This document shows, in pieces, positions 7,385-15,368 of a DNA stretch of 64,000 bases. Location: NCBI RefSeq assembly GCF_000421625.1, contig NZ_ATXJ01000001.1, forward strand, positions 186,001 to 250,000, in the 5' to 3' direction. The notes under the pieces are model-generated. The model was not told where the DNA came from and searched no databases. It worked only from the letters and a program-made list of their open reading frames with translations. The stretch is from Thermus islandicus DSM 21543. Lineage in GTDB: Bacteria > Deinococcota > Deinococci > Deinococcales > Thermaceae. Numbering within the stretch: the stretch's first letter is position 1; each line of letters starts with the position of its first letter. The position numbers and the translations under genes are program-made.

Positions 7385-8605
7385 ATGGAGGGGATGAGGC
7401 GACCTACCCCCACGGTCTGGGTGGGCCGCGTCCCCATCGGGGGCGGCCACCCTGTCGCCGTGCAGTCCATGACCAACACCCCCACCCGCGAGGTGGAGGC
7501 CACCACAGCCCAGATCCTCGAGCTCCACCGGGCGGGGAGCGAGATCGTCCGCATCACGGTGAACGACGAGGAGGCGGCCCGGGCCGTCCCCGAGATCAAG
7601 GAGAGGCTTTCCGCCGAAGGGGTGGAGGTGCCCCTGGTGGGCGACTTCCACTTCAACGGCCACCTCCTCCTCCGCAAGCACCCCCGGATGGCCGAGGCCC
7701 TGGACAAGCTCCGCATCAACCCGGGCACCCTGGGCCGGGGGCGGCACAAGGACGAGAACTTCGCCGAGATGGTGCGGATCGCCATGGACCTGGGCAAGCC
7801 CGTAAGGATCGGGGCCAACTGGGGAAGCCTGGACCCCGCCCTCCTCACCGAGCTCATGGACCAAAACGCCAGGCGCCCCGAGCCCAAGGAGGCCCACGAG
7901 GTGGTCCTCGAGGCCCTGGTGGAGAGCGCCGTCCGCTCCTATGAGGCCGCTTTGGAGATGGGCCTTGGGGAGGACAGGATCGTCCTCTCGGCCAAGGTGT
8001 CCAAGCCGAAGGACCTGGTATGGGTCTACCAGGAGCTCGCCCGAAGGACCCAAGCCCCCCTCCACCTCGGCCTCACCGAGGCCGGGATGGGGGTGAAGGG
8101 GATTGTGGCCTCGGCCGCCGCCCTTGCCCCCCTCCTGCTCGCGGGGATCGGGGACACGATCCGGGTCTCCCTCACCCCGGCCCCGGGCGAGCCCCGCACC
8201 AAGGAGGTGGAGGTAGCCCAGGAGATCCTCCAGGCCCTGGGGCTTCGCACCTTCGCCCCCGAGGTGACGAGTTGCCCGGGGTGCGGCCGCACCACCAGCA
8301 CCTTCTTCCAGGAGCTCGCGGAGGAGGTGAACCGCCACCTCAAGGCCAGGCTCCCCGAGTGGAGGGCCCGCTACCCCGGGGTGGAGGGGCTCAAGGTGGC
8401 GGTGATGGGCTGCGTGGTCAACGGCCCCGGGGAGAGCAAGCACGCCCACATCGGCATCTCCCTCCCCGGCGCCGGGGAGGAGCCCAAGGCCCCCGTTTAC
8501 GCCGACGGGAAGCTCCTCGCCATCCTCAAGGGGGAGAGGATCGCCGAGGAGTTCCTCGCCCTCGTGGAGGCCTACGTCAAGGCCCGCTTTGCCCCGAAGG
8601 CCTGA
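7385..8605 (+). CDS. ispG: 4-hydroxy-3-methylbut-2-enyl diphosphate synthase (IspG/GcpE)
   Basis: The [4Fe-4S] enzyme of the MEP isoprenoid pathway that converts MEcPP to HMBPP. The 406-residue protein has the TIM-barrel part ([33 protein letters not shown]) and the C-terminal cluster domain with TSCPGCGRT and the third ligand in GCVVNGPGE. The start is ATG 7385 ([14 protein letters not shown]). ATG 7394 is an alternative, because a TACCAT lies 7 bases before it. It is followed 25 bases later by tgt on the same strand. Confidence 0.95.
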   Translation: MEGMRRPTPTVWVGRVPIGGGHPVAVQSMTNTPTREVEATTAQILELHRAGSEIVRITVNDEEAARAVPEIKERLSAEGVEVPLVGDFHFNGHLLLRKHPRMAEALDKLRINPGTLGRGRHKDENFAEMVRIAMDLGKPVRIGANWGSLDPALLTELMDQNARRPEPKEAHEVVLEALVESAVRSYEAALEMGLGEDRIVLSAKVSKPKDLVWVYQELARRTQAPLHLGLTEAGMGVKGIVASAAALAPLLLAGIGDTIRVSLTPAPGEPRTKEVEVAQEILQALGLRTFAPEVTSCPGCGRTTSTFFQELAEEVNRHLKARLPEWRARYPGVEGLKVAVMGCVVNGPGESKHAHIGISLPGAGEEPKAPVYADGKLLAILKGERIAEEFLALVEAYVKARFAPKA

Positions 8606-8630
8606 TGCGACCACCCTGGGCCCCGGCCGT

Positions 8631-9794
8631 ATGCTGCCCTTTTCCTTCCATATAGAGGCCCGCTCGGGAAGGGCCCGGGTGGGAAGGCTTTTCACCCCCC
8701 ACGGGGCGGTGGAGACCCCCCTCTTCATGCCCGTGGGCACCCAGGGCTCGGTGAAGGGCCTCCTGCCCAGGGACCTCAAAGAAATCGGGAGCCAGGTCCT
8801 CCTCGCCAACACCTACCACCTCCTTTTGAGGCCTGGCCCCGAAAGGGTCCAGGCCCTCGGGGGGCTCCACGGCTTCGCGGGCTGGAAGGGCCCCTGGCTC
8901 ACGGACTCGGGGGGCTTCCAGGTGATGAGCCTCGGGCACCTGCGCCGCCTGGACGAGGAAGGGGTGGTCTTCCGGAGCCACCTGGACGGGAGCCTGGTGA
9001 GGCTCACCCCCGAAAGGAGCGTGGAGGTGCAGGAAGCCTTAGGAGCGGACCTCATCATGGCCCTGGACGAGTGCCCCCCCTACCCCTCCTCCCGGGATTA
9101 CCTGGAATCCTCCCTGGAAAGGACCCTCCGCTGGCTGGAGCGAAGCCTCAAGGCCAAGACCCGGGCCGACCAGGCCCTCTTCGGCATCGCCCAGGGGGGA
9201 ACGGACCCCGAGCTCAGGAGGCGCTCCACCCTGGAGACCCTCCGGTTTGACCTCCCGGGGTACGCCATCGGGGGCCTGGCCGTGGGGGAGCCCAAGGAGG
9301 CCATGTTCGCCATGGTGGACCTCTCCACCGCCCTCCTCCCCGAAGGCCGCCCCCGCTACCTCATGGGGGTGGGCCACCCCGAGGACCTGGTGGCGGCGGT
9401 GGCCCTGGGGGTGGACCTCTTTGACTGCGTCTACCCCACCCGGACGGGCCGCTTCGGGAGCGCCCTCGTCCCGGAGGGGCGGCTCAACCTGAAGAACGCC
9501 CGCTTCCTGGAGGACAAGGGGCCCTTGGAGGAGGGGTGCGACTGCTACGCCTGCCGGACCTATAGCCGGGCCTACCTCGCCCACCTGGTCCGCGCGGGGG
9601 AGATGCTCGGGGGGATCCTCCTCTCCCTCCACAACCTCCGCTACCTCCACCGGCTCCTCGAGGGGGCCCGGGCCGCCATCCGGCAGGGATGCTTCGCGAC
9701 CTTCGCCCTGGCCTTTGCGGAAAGGCGCTTCGGCAAGGCGGTGCCCGCCTGGTTCCGGGAGGCCCTGGTCCGAGGCGGCCACCTCCCCGGCTAA
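8631..9794 (+). CDS. tgt: Queuine/preQ1 tRNA-guanine transglycosylase
   Basis: Exchanges G34 of GUN-anticodon tRNAs for preQ1. The 387-residue TIM-barrel protein has TDSGGFQVMSLG with the catalytic Asp, the nucleophile Asp in DCVYPTRTGRFG, and the zinc site CDCYAC followed by the late His in LHNLRY. I start it at ATG 8631 (MLPFSFHIEAR) because the in-frame upstream extension does not resemble the family. The 3' end converges on the AI-2E family gene, overlapping by 4 bases. Confidence 0.95.
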   Translation: MLPFSFHIEARSGRARVGRLFTPHGAVETPLFMPVGTQGSVKGLLPRDLKEIGSQVLLANTYHLLLRPGPERVQALGGLHGFAGWKGPWLTDSGGFQVMSLGHLRRLDEEGVVFRSHLDGSLVRLTPERSVEVQEALGADLIMALDECPPYPSSRDYLESSLERTLRWLERSLKAKTRADQALFGIAQGGTDPELRRRSTLETLRFDLPGYAIGGLAVGEPKEAMFAMVDLSTALLPEGRPRYLMGVGHPEDLVAAVALGVDLFDCVYPTRTGRFGSALVPEGRLNLKNARFLEDKGPLEEGCDCYACRTYSRAYLAHLVRAGEMLGGILLSLHNLRYLHRLLEGARAAIRQGCFATFALAFAERRFGKAVPAWFREALVRGGHLPG

Positions 9795-10888
9795 CCCTCC
9801 CGGTAGAAGCGGCTTCTCCGATAGTAGTCCTCTAAGAGAAGCTTAAAAAAGGCGGCGGCGGGCACCCCCAGAAGGGCCCCCCACAGGCCGAAGAGGCTTG
9901 CCCCCACCAGGATGGCGGCGATGGCGGTCACCGGGTGGAGCCTGGTGGCCCGGCCCACGATGAGGGGGCCCAGGAGGTTGCCCTCCAGCTGGTTGGCGAG
10001 CCAGAGGACAAGGAAGGCGAGGAGCACCTTCAGCCAGCCCCCGGTGGCGGCCAGGAGGAGGGCGGGAACCCCGGAGACGATCACGCCCACGAAGGGGATG
10101 AGGTTGAAGACCCCGGCCAGAAACCCCAGGCTCGCCGCCAGGGGCACCCCCACCAAGGAGAGCCCCACCCCCACGAAGGTGCCCACGAAGAGGGCTACCA
10201 GGAGCTGGCCCCGGACATACCCGCCCACGCTCCGGTCCAGCTTGGCCGCAAGCTCCCCCACCAGGGGCTGGTAGGGCTCGGGAAAGGCCAAAAGGGCCGC
10301 CCGCCCCAGGCGGGGAAGGTCGTAGAGGAAGTAGATGGAAAGCGTCAAGGCCGTGAGGAGCTGGAAGACCCCGCCCACCAGGGAGGCGAAGAAGCCGAGG
10401 AGGTTCCCTCCCTGGGAGAGAAGCCCCTGCGCCAGGCGCACCAAGGTCTCCAGAAAGCTTTGCAAAAGGCCCTGCAGGTTGCGGCTCACCTCCCCCAGGA
10501 TAGGCCTCAGGCTCTCCGGCAGGGGCACGGCCCGGATCCGGTCAGGAAGGCCCACGAGCCAGGCCAGGAAAGGATCCAGGAGCCGGGGAAGCTCCTGGGC
10601 CAGGCGGGAAAGCTCCAGCACCGTCTGGGCGGTGAGGAAGGAGGCCAGGCCCAAAAAGAGGCCAAGGCCCACATAGACCAGGGCCACCCCCAGGACCCGG
10701 GGTAGCCTCCTCGCCTCCAGAAAGCGCACCACGGGATGGGCGAGGTAGGCGAAGGCGAAGGCGGCGAGCAGGACGGAAAGGGCGGGCCAGACCCGAACCA
10801 GAAAGAGGTAGGCCAGGTAGAAGAGGAGGAGGTAGACCAATACCCGCACGTAGGGGTTCTGCCAAACCTGGACGAAGGCCTGGCGCAT
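9791..10888 (-). CDS. AI-2E family (PerM-like) transporter
   Basis: A 365-residue polytopic membrane protein with the AI-2E/PerM layout. There are two or three N-terminal helices, a long soluble segment (about residues 95-165), then five helices containing GYVRGQLLVALFVG, FNLIPFVGVIVSG and the late LEGNLLGPLIVGR. Characterised relatives export autoinducer-2 or exchange Na+/H+, so the substrate is open. The start at 10888 (MRQAFVQVWQ) is preferred over the longer frame, whose extra 87 residues are Pro/Gly/Arg-rich and lie over the next gene. Confidence 0.88.
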   Translation of the reverse strand: MRQAFVQVWQNPYVRVLVYLLLFYLAYLFLVRVWPALSVLLAAFAFAYLAHPVVRFLEARRLPRVLGVALVYVGLGLFLGLASFLTAQTVLELSRLAQELPRLLDPFLAWLVGLPDRIRAVPLPESLRPILGEVSRNLQGLLQSFLETLVRLAQGLLSQGGNLLGFFASLVGGVFQLLTALTLSIYFLYDLPRLGRAALLAFPEPYQPLVGELAAKLDRSVGGYVRGQLLVALFVGTFVGVGLSLVGVPLAASLGFLAGVFNLIPFVGVIVSGVPALLLAATGGWLKVLLAFLVLWLANQLEGNLLGPLIVGRATRLHPVTAIAAILVGASLFGLWGALLGVPAAAFFKLLLEDYYRRSRFYREG

Positions 10889-10893
10889 GGGGC

Positions 10894-11589
10894 CTATTCT
10901 AAGCCGAAAAAGGTCCGGGCCCTGCGCAACAGTTCGTCTGGGGAGAGCCCCTGGAAGAGGAAGGGGCTGCGCCCTGGAGGCCCCTCCCAGATCTCCAGGA
11001 GGAGGCGGGGTGGGCCGCCCTGAAGGCCCGTGCGCCCCACGTAGCCCACGGGGTCCCCCCGGGCCACCCGCTGCCCCACCTTTAGGCCCCGGTAGGGGGC
11101 CTCGAGGTGGGCGTAGACGGAGGTGCGCCCGTCCGGGTGGCGGATCCAAACCTGGAGGCCCTTCAGGCGGTCCAGGTCCTCCGGGGAAGCCCCTCCCCTC
11201 ACCCTTTCCATCAGGGCCTTATAGGCCTCTGGGCCCGGCTCCTGGTAGGCCTGGTCCACCCGGACCACCTCTCCTGAGGCCACCGCCACCACGCCCGTCC
11301 CCAGGACCACGGGGACGCAGGCCTCCCCTGGCCGGAAGACAAAGCCCGCGCTCACCCCCTTGCGGTAAGGACGGGGGGCATTCGGCAGGTCCTCGGGGCG
11401 GGAGGGCAGGCAGGCCCCGGGGAGGGGAAACCGGTACCCCTCCGGGGCCAGGGCGGCCTTCTTTTCCCAAAGACGCACCTCTTGGCGCAGAGCGGCGAGC
11501 TGCCTGCCCCTCACGGCGAAACCGAAGGTCACCACCAGGGCGTAGAGGGCGAGGGCCAGGAGGAGGTAGTGCCCCGGCTTCGGGTTCAT
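10894..11589 (-). CDS. M23-like (LytM) protein lacking the zinc site
   Basis: A 231-residue protein with an N-terminal membrane helix (residues 8-26), a short coiled segment and a C-terminal M23 beta domain (YAHLEAPYRGLKVGQRVARGDPVGYVGRTG). Active M23 enzymes need H-x(n)-D near the start of the domain and H-x-H near the end. Here the first site reads KGVSAGF and the last reads RLLLEIW, so only the middle YAHL histidine remains. It is therefore probably a non-catalytic regulator of cell-wall hydrolases, as EnvC and NlpD are. It lies 5 bases upstream of the transporter gene. Confidence 0.78.
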   Translation of the reverse strand: MNPKPGHYLLLALALYALVVTFGFAVRGRQLAALRQEVRLWEKKAALAPEGYRFPLPGACLPSRPEDLPNAPRPYRKGVSAGFVFRPGEACVPVVLGTGVVAVASGEVVRVDQAYQEPGPEAYKALMERVRGGASPEDLDRLKGLQVWIRHPDGRTSVYAHLEAPYRGLKVGQRVARGDPVGYVGRTGLQGGPPRLLLEIWEGPPGRSPFLFQGLSPDELLRRARTFFGLE

Positions 11590-11598
11590 ACCCCAAGT

Positions 11599-11640
11599 CT
11601 AAGGGGGGCCTGGGGAGGCCTGCCTCCCCAGGCCCCCTTC
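11599..11640 (-). terminator. Terminator hairpin after rpmB
   Basis: GGGGGCCTGGGGAGG and its complement CCTCCCCAGGCCCCC form a long GC stem with a loop of about 6 bases, 9 bases after the rpmB stop. On the plus strand the hairpin is followed by ttcttt; on the minus strand the tail is T-poor. It separates rpmB from the M23-like gene and may act in either direction. Confidence 0.6.
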
Positions 11641-11648
11641 TTTGCCAC

Positions 11649-11945
11649 CTAGAGAAGCTTCAGGAGCTCCTTCTTCACCTCCTTGGCGGAAAGGCCTTCC
11701 AGCTTCAGGCCCTTAGCCCTCTCTAGAAGCTCGTAAAGCTTAGGGATATGGCTCGTGGCCACGCGGAAGGTGACCTCCTGGCCCGCCACCTTGACCCGCA
11801 CCTTCTGCAGGTTGGGGTACTGGCGGCGCTTGGAGATGCCCGTGGTCTTCCGGCCCACGCCCCCTTCCCGCTTCGCCTTGCCCCTTCGCTCAATGGAGTT
11901 GGCCACGATGGGCCGCTTTCCGCTTAGCTCGCACACCTTGGACAT
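11649..11945 (-). CDS. rpmB: 50S ribosomal protein L28
   Basis: A 98-residue ribosomal protein of the large subunit. It starts [12 protein letters not shown] at ATG 11945, 7 bases after an AGGGAGG-like ribosome site, and has the family core with S-x-[11 protein letters not shown] ([14 protein letters not shown]). The C-terminal half carries the Thermus-type extension ending KKELLKLL. The frame continues upstream, but that part is not family-like. Probable -10 TATACT (rc of 11980-11985) would give a leader of about 30 bases, so unlike many neighbours it is not leaderless. Confidence 0.95.
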   Translation of the reverse strand: MSKVCELSGKRPIVANSIERRGKAKREGGVGRKTTGISKRRQYPNLQKVRVKVAGQEVTFRVATSHIPKLYELLERAKGLKLEGLSAKEVKKELLKLL

Positions 11946-11979
11946 CGCACCCTCCCGTGCCCGAAGGCAAACCCTTAGG

Positions 11980-11999
11980 AGTATAGCATAGGGTAGACT
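11980..11999. promoter_or_regulatory. Divergent -10 elements for rpmB and lspA
   Basis: TATACT on the minus strand (11980-11985) points to rpmB. TAGACT on the plus strand (11994-11999) ends 7 bases before the lspA ATG. The two boxes are 8 bases apart. Confidence 0.5.
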
Positions 12000-12006
12000 C
12001 TCGGGG

Positions 12007-12456
12007 ATGCCCACGGTGCTCGTACCCCTCCTCCTGGCCCTGGACCAGATCCTGAAGCTTTGGGCCCTGGAGCACCTCTCCCCCATCCCCAGACCCCTGA
12101 TCGGGGACCTCCTCTACCTCACCCTGGTGCGGAACACGGGGGCAGGCTTCGGCCTCCTCCAGGGCCAGGCCTCCCTTTTGGGCTGGATGAGCCTCCTGGT
12201 GGGGGGGGTTCTCCTCTACCTCCTGGGCCACCGCCGCTACCCCCTGGGGTGGACCCTGGGCCTCTCCCTGCTGGCGGCCGGCGCCTTAGGCAACGGCATA
12301 GACCGCCTGGGCCGGGGGTGGGTGGTGGACTACCTGGACCTGGGGACCAGCCTCCCCCTCATCGCCCATTTCCCCGTCTTCAACCTGGCGGACGTGTGCG
12401 TGACCCTAGGCGCCCTCTTCCTCCTCCTTAGCCCCAGGCGGCGGCGCCGCTACTGA
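12007..12456 (+). CDS. lspA: Lipoprotein signal peptidase (signal peptidase II)
   Basis: Cleaves prolipoproteins in front of the lipidated Cys. The 149-residue protein has four membrane helices. The two catalytic aspartates are in the family motifs [17 protein letters not shown] and [19 protein letters not shown] and [11 protein letters not shown] are the other conserved blocks. The gene diverges from rpmB and its tail overlaps the convergent aminotransferase gene by 7 bases. A likely client in this window is the lipoprotein encoded at 33404. Confidence 0.95.
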   Translation: MPTVLVPLLLALDQILKLWALEHLSPIPRPLIGDLLYLTLVRNTGAGFGLLQGQASLLGWMSLLVGGVLLYLLGHRRYPLGWTLGLSLLAAGALGNGIDRLGRGWVVDYLDLGTSLPLIAHFPVFNLADVCVTLGALFLLLSPRRRRRY

Positions 12457-13613
12457 GGCCGCGCCTCGAGGACCCGGGCGAAGCGCTCCAGGGCCTTCCT
12501 CAGGTTCTCCTCGCCCGTGGCGTAGGAGAGACGGACGTGGCCAAAGGCGGCGAAGTCCGTGCCGGGAACCACGGCCACCCCCGCCTGCAGAAGCCGCTCC
12601 GCCGCCTTGACCTCGTCTGCGGCCAAGGGAGAGGTGTCCATGAGCACGTAGAAAGCCCCGCTGGGACGCACCGCCCTCAGGCCGATCCGGTGAAGGCCCT
12701 CCAGGAGCAGGTCCCGCCGCCTGCGGTAGGCCTCGCGGGCCATCTCCACGAAGGCGCGGGAGGCCTCGAGGTTGGTGAGGGCCTCGAGGGCCGCCCACTG
12801 GGCGATGGTGTCGGGGCTCGTGGTGGACTGGCTGGAGATGTCGGCCATGGCCCGGATCACCGCCTTGGGCCCGCAGGCGTAGCCGATGCGCCAGCCCGTC
12901 ATGGCAAAGGCCTTGGCCGCCCCGTTCACCGTGAGGGTGTGCTCGGGGGCCACGCGCCCGGGGGAGAAGTGGACCCCCTCGTAGATGAGGTGCTCGTAGA
13001 TCTCGTCGGAAACCAGATAGAAGTCGTGCTCCAGGGCGAGTTCCGCCAGGGCCTTTAGGACCTCCTCGGGGTAGACGGCCCCCGTGGGGTTGTTGGGGGA
13101 GTTGACCACGAGGACCTTGGTCCTTCCCGTGATGGCCCGCTTCACCCTCTCGGGGTCGGGGACGAAGCCCTCCTCGGGAAGGGTTTCCACCTCCACGGGC
13201 ACCCCGCCCGCCAGGCGCACCATCTCCGGGTAGCTCACCCAGTAGGGGCGGAGGAGGATGACCTCGTCCCCGGGGTCCAGGAGGGCCTGGAAGAGGTTGA
13301 AGAGGGCCTGCTTCCCCCCCACGGTGACAAGGGTCTCCTCGGGGGTGACCTCCAGGCCGTTTTCCCGGCGGAACTTCTCCGCCAGGGCCTCCCGGAGCTC
13401 AGGGATCCCAGCGGGGGGGGCGTACTTGGTCTTGCCCTGGGCCAGGGCCCGCCTCGCCGCCTCCTTCACGTGCTCGGGGGTGTCAAAGTCGGGCTCGCCG
13501 GCGGTTAAGGCCACCAAGTCCACCCCCTTCCGCCTGAGCTCGAGGGCCTTGGCGTTCACCGCCACCGTGGCCGAGGGCTTCAGGGCCCGGACCCTTTGGG
13601 AGAGGCTGCGCAT
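12450..13613 (-). CDS. aspC: Aspartate/prephenate-type aminotransferase (class I, subgroup Ib)
   Basis: A 387-residue PLP enzyme. The Schiff-base Lys is in NGAAKAFAMTGWRIGY, the PLP contacts include NSPNNPTGAV and SDEIYEH, and the C-terminal substrate Arg is in VRLSYA. The sequence is of the Ib subgroup typical of Thermus aspartate aminotransferases, several of which also accept prephenate. It moves amino groups between aspartate and 2-oxoglutarate. TATACT (rc of 13620-13625) stands exactly 6 bases before the ATG, so the message should be leaderless. Confidence 0.93.
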   Translation of the reverse strand: MRSLSQRVRALKPSATVAVNAKALELRRKGVDLVALTAGEPDFDTPEHVKEAARRALAQGKTKYAPPAGIPELREALAEKFRRENGLEVTPEETLVTVGGKQALFNLFQALLDPGDEVILLRPYWVSYPEMVRLAGGVPVEVETLPEEGFVPDPERVKRAITGRTKVLVVNSPNNPTGAVYPEEVLKALAELALEHDFYLVSDEIYEHLIYEGVHFSPGRVAPEHTLTVNGAAKAFAMTGWRIGYACGPKAVIRAMADISSQSTTSPDTIAQWAALEALTNLEASRAFVEMAREAYRRRRDLLLEGLHRIGLRAVRPSGAFYVLMDTSPLAADEVKAAERLLQAGVAVVPGTDFAAFGHVRLSYATGEENLRKALERFARVLEARPQ

Positions 13614-13640
13614 GGCCTAAGTATACGCGGGGAGAAGGGG

Positions 13641-13797
13641 GACGTGGCGGAAGGCGAGGCCCTTAAGGAGGTGGCGCGCCGGGGGCGAAAGCGGCGTGTG
13701 GGGCGGCGCTACCGCCTCTACCTCTTCGCTTCCCGGGTGCGGAAGGAGGCGGGCCCCAAGCTCGGAAGTCCTTCGCCGCCTGAAGGAAGCCCTCTAG
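13641..13797 (+). pseudogene. 3' remnant of an unidentified gene with a frameshift
   Basis: In the 180-base gap after the aminotransferase promoter one frame encodes a basic segment with codon use like a real gene (EVARRGRKRRVGRRYRLYLF, then SRVRKEAGPKL). After a one-base shift the tail reads SEVLRRLKEAL and stops at TAG 13795-13797. Together they look like the last ~50 codons of a gene whose 5' part is gone. The family is not recognised; basic ends of this sort occur in helicase or restriction proteins. It overlaps the dagK-like gene end by 4 bases. Confidence 0.4.
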
Positions 13798-14711
13798 GCC
13801 CCCGCCGGCTGAGGCAAGGGCATCCTCCTCCAGGCCCCGGCCCTTCCCCCCACCACCCTCAGGCCCAAGGGCCGCACCTCGGCCCGGTAGACCGAGGCCT
13901 CCGGGAGGAGTTCCCCGTCGGCGTGGGCGGGGACGGGCTGGGCGAACTCCACCGCCACCTCCCTCCCAGCCAGGGCCAGGATCTGGGGATGGCCCAGGTG
14001 GCGCCCGAGGAGGAGGCGGGGGAGGATGAGGGCCACCCCAAAGCGGGACAACTCCCGGGCAAGGACCAAGGCCAGGAGGCCGTCCCGGGGATCGGCCATG
14101 GGGGCGATGGGGATGCCCCCGCCGTACATGGGCCCGTTCATGGCGGCGAGGAGGAGCATTTTCCCCCGGTGGACCTCAGCCCCGTCCACCACCACCCGGC
14201 CCTCGGGGAGCCTGAGGTCCTTGAGGACGGCGAAGAGGGCGTAGAGGTAGCGGGGCATCCCCCGGAGGAAGGGAGGGGCGGAGAGGGCCCTTTGGGCCAC
14301 CAGGGCGTCAAAGCCTATCCCTAAGGAGGCCCCGAAGGGCTCCCCGTTCACCAGGCCCAGGTCTATGGCCTCCTCGGGGGCGAAGAGGGCGAGCTCCAGG
14401 GCCTGGGGCCAGGACAGACCCCTAAGGCCCAGCATGCGGGCGAAATCGTTGCCGCTGCCGATGGGCACCACCCCCAGGACCTTCTTCGTGCCGAAGAGGC
14501 CCCTAAGGGCCTCGTGGACCGTCCCATCCCCCCCCACGGCCACCACCCGGGCTCCCTCGGGGGCCTGGCGGGCGAGCTCCGTGGCGTGGCCGGGACCCTC
14601 GGTGAGGAAGGCCCTCGCCCCCCGCTCGCGGGCCGCCTTGAGGATGGCCCCGGAGAGCCTACCCACCTTGCCGCGACCCGCGGCGGGGTTCACGATCACC
14701 CACTGCTCCAC
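13794..14711 (-). CDS. Diacylglycerol kinase-like / YegS-type lipid kinase
   Basis: A 305-residue protein of the DAGK catalytic superfamily. The nucleotide loop is VVAVGGDGTVHEAL, followed by GVVPIGSGNDFARMLGL. The C-terminal beta domain has MNGPMYGGGIPIAPMADPRDGLL and HADGELLP, the usual metal and substrate contacts. It would phosphorylate diacylglycerol or a related lipid. The start is GTG 14711. TAGAAT (rc of 14718-14723) ends 6 bases before it, and the same bases serve the divergent gene. Confidence 0.9.
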   Translation of the reverse strand: MEQWVIVNPAAGRGKVGRLSGAILKAARERGARAFLTEGPGHATELARQAPEGARVVAVGGDGTVHEALRGLFGTKKVLGVVPIGSGNDFARMLGLRGLSWPQALELALFAPEEAIDLGLVNGEPFGASLGIGFDALVAQRALSAPPFLRGMPRYLYALFAVLKDLRLPEGRVVVDGAEVHRGKMLLLAAMNGPMYGGGIPIAPMADPRDGLLALVLARELSRFGVALILPRLLLGRHLGHPQILALAGREVAVEFAQPVPAHADGELLPEASVYRAEVRPLGLRVVGGRAGAWRRMPLPQPAGA

Positions 14712-14716
14712 CCCCG

Positions 14717-14723
14717 TATTCTA
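14717..14723. promoter_or_regulatory. Shared back-to-back -10 element for two divergent leaderless genes
   Basis: The 7 bases TATTCTA read TATTCT forward and TAGAAT in reverse. On the plus strand TATTCT ends 6 bases before ATG 14729. On the minus strand TAGAAT ends 6 bases before GTG 14711. The whole intergenic gap is only 17 bases, so the -35 elements, if any, lie inside the opposite coding regions. Confidence 0.6.
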
Positions 14724-14728
14724 GGGCC

Positions 14729-15364
14729 ATGGGCCTCCTCGCCCACTTCCTCCGAGGGCCCCACAAGAAGACCACCCTCCTCCTCACCCGGGCGGGCCCC
14801 GTGGAAAACCCCCACCACCTCCTCTACAGCCACCCGGGCCTCCCCCTCGCCCTCGAGGGCCGGGAAGCCCTCCTCGCCCTCCTCCCCCTCCTAAGGCGCT
14901 TCCCCATCGCCCACGTCTACGCCGCCGACAGCCTCGCCGAGGCCGAGGCGGCCGGGCTCCTCGCCGGGGCCTTAGGGGTGCCCCACACCCTCCTCCCCGA
15001 GCTTCGGGAGAGGCACTGGGGCCTTTGGGAGGGGAAAAGCTTCGCCGAGGTCCAGACTTCCTTCCCCGAGGCGGTGCGCGCCTGGCTCCGGGACGAAGCG
15101 GGCTTCGCCCCGCCCCAAGGGGAAAGCCTCCTAGAGGCCTGGGCGCGCGGGAAACGGGCGGTGAAGGACCTCCTCGTGCGGCACGCCGGGCAGGCCCTCC
15201 TCCTCGTGGGCAACTGCACCCTCAACCGGGCCGCCCTGAGCCTCGCCCTACCCCTCCCTCCCGAGGAGGGCCTCCGGGTGGAGCAGGACTACGCCAGGCT
15301 TTCCGTGGTGGACTTCTACGGGGAGGAGGGGGTGGTGAAGGCCCTGAACCTGGGGTTAGACTGA
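14729..15364 (+). CDS. Histidine-phosphatase-fold protein without catalytic histidines
   Basis: A 211-residue protein of the phosphoglycerate-mutase-like superfamily. The fold markers are present: an N-terminal strand TTLLLTRAG, then PLALEGREALLALLPLL, and LRERHWGLWEGKSFAEV with the acid-base Glu. The nucleophile motif R-H-G is changed to R-A-G, the second His (normally in V-S-H-G) is Asn in LLVGNCTLNR, and the middle Arg motif is also changed. It is probably a binding or regulatory pseudo-phosphatase. It is followed 4 bases later by a GNAT gene. Confidence 0.75.
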   Translation: MGLLAHFLRGPHKKTTLLLTRAGPVENPHHLLYSHPGLPLALEGREALLALLPLLRRFPIAHVYAADSLAEAEAAGLLAGALGVPHTLLPELRERHWGLWEGKSFAEVQTSFPEAVRAWLRDEAGFAPPQGESLLEAWARGKRAVKDLLVRHAGQALLLVGNCTLNRAALSLALPLPPEEGLRVEQDYARLSVVDFYGEEGVVKALNLGLD

Positions 15365-15368
15365 GGGC

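Noticed and set aside
7307-8812. 501-codon minus-strand frame over ispG
   Set aside because: It is complementary to a well-supported ispG, has low-complexity composition and no motif. Similar long antisense frames over other genes were rejected for the same reason.
10889-11149. N-terminal extension of the AI-2E family protein
   Set aside because: The extra 87 residues overlap the M23-like gene and are Pro/Gly-rich; the membrane protein starts naturally at ATG 10888.
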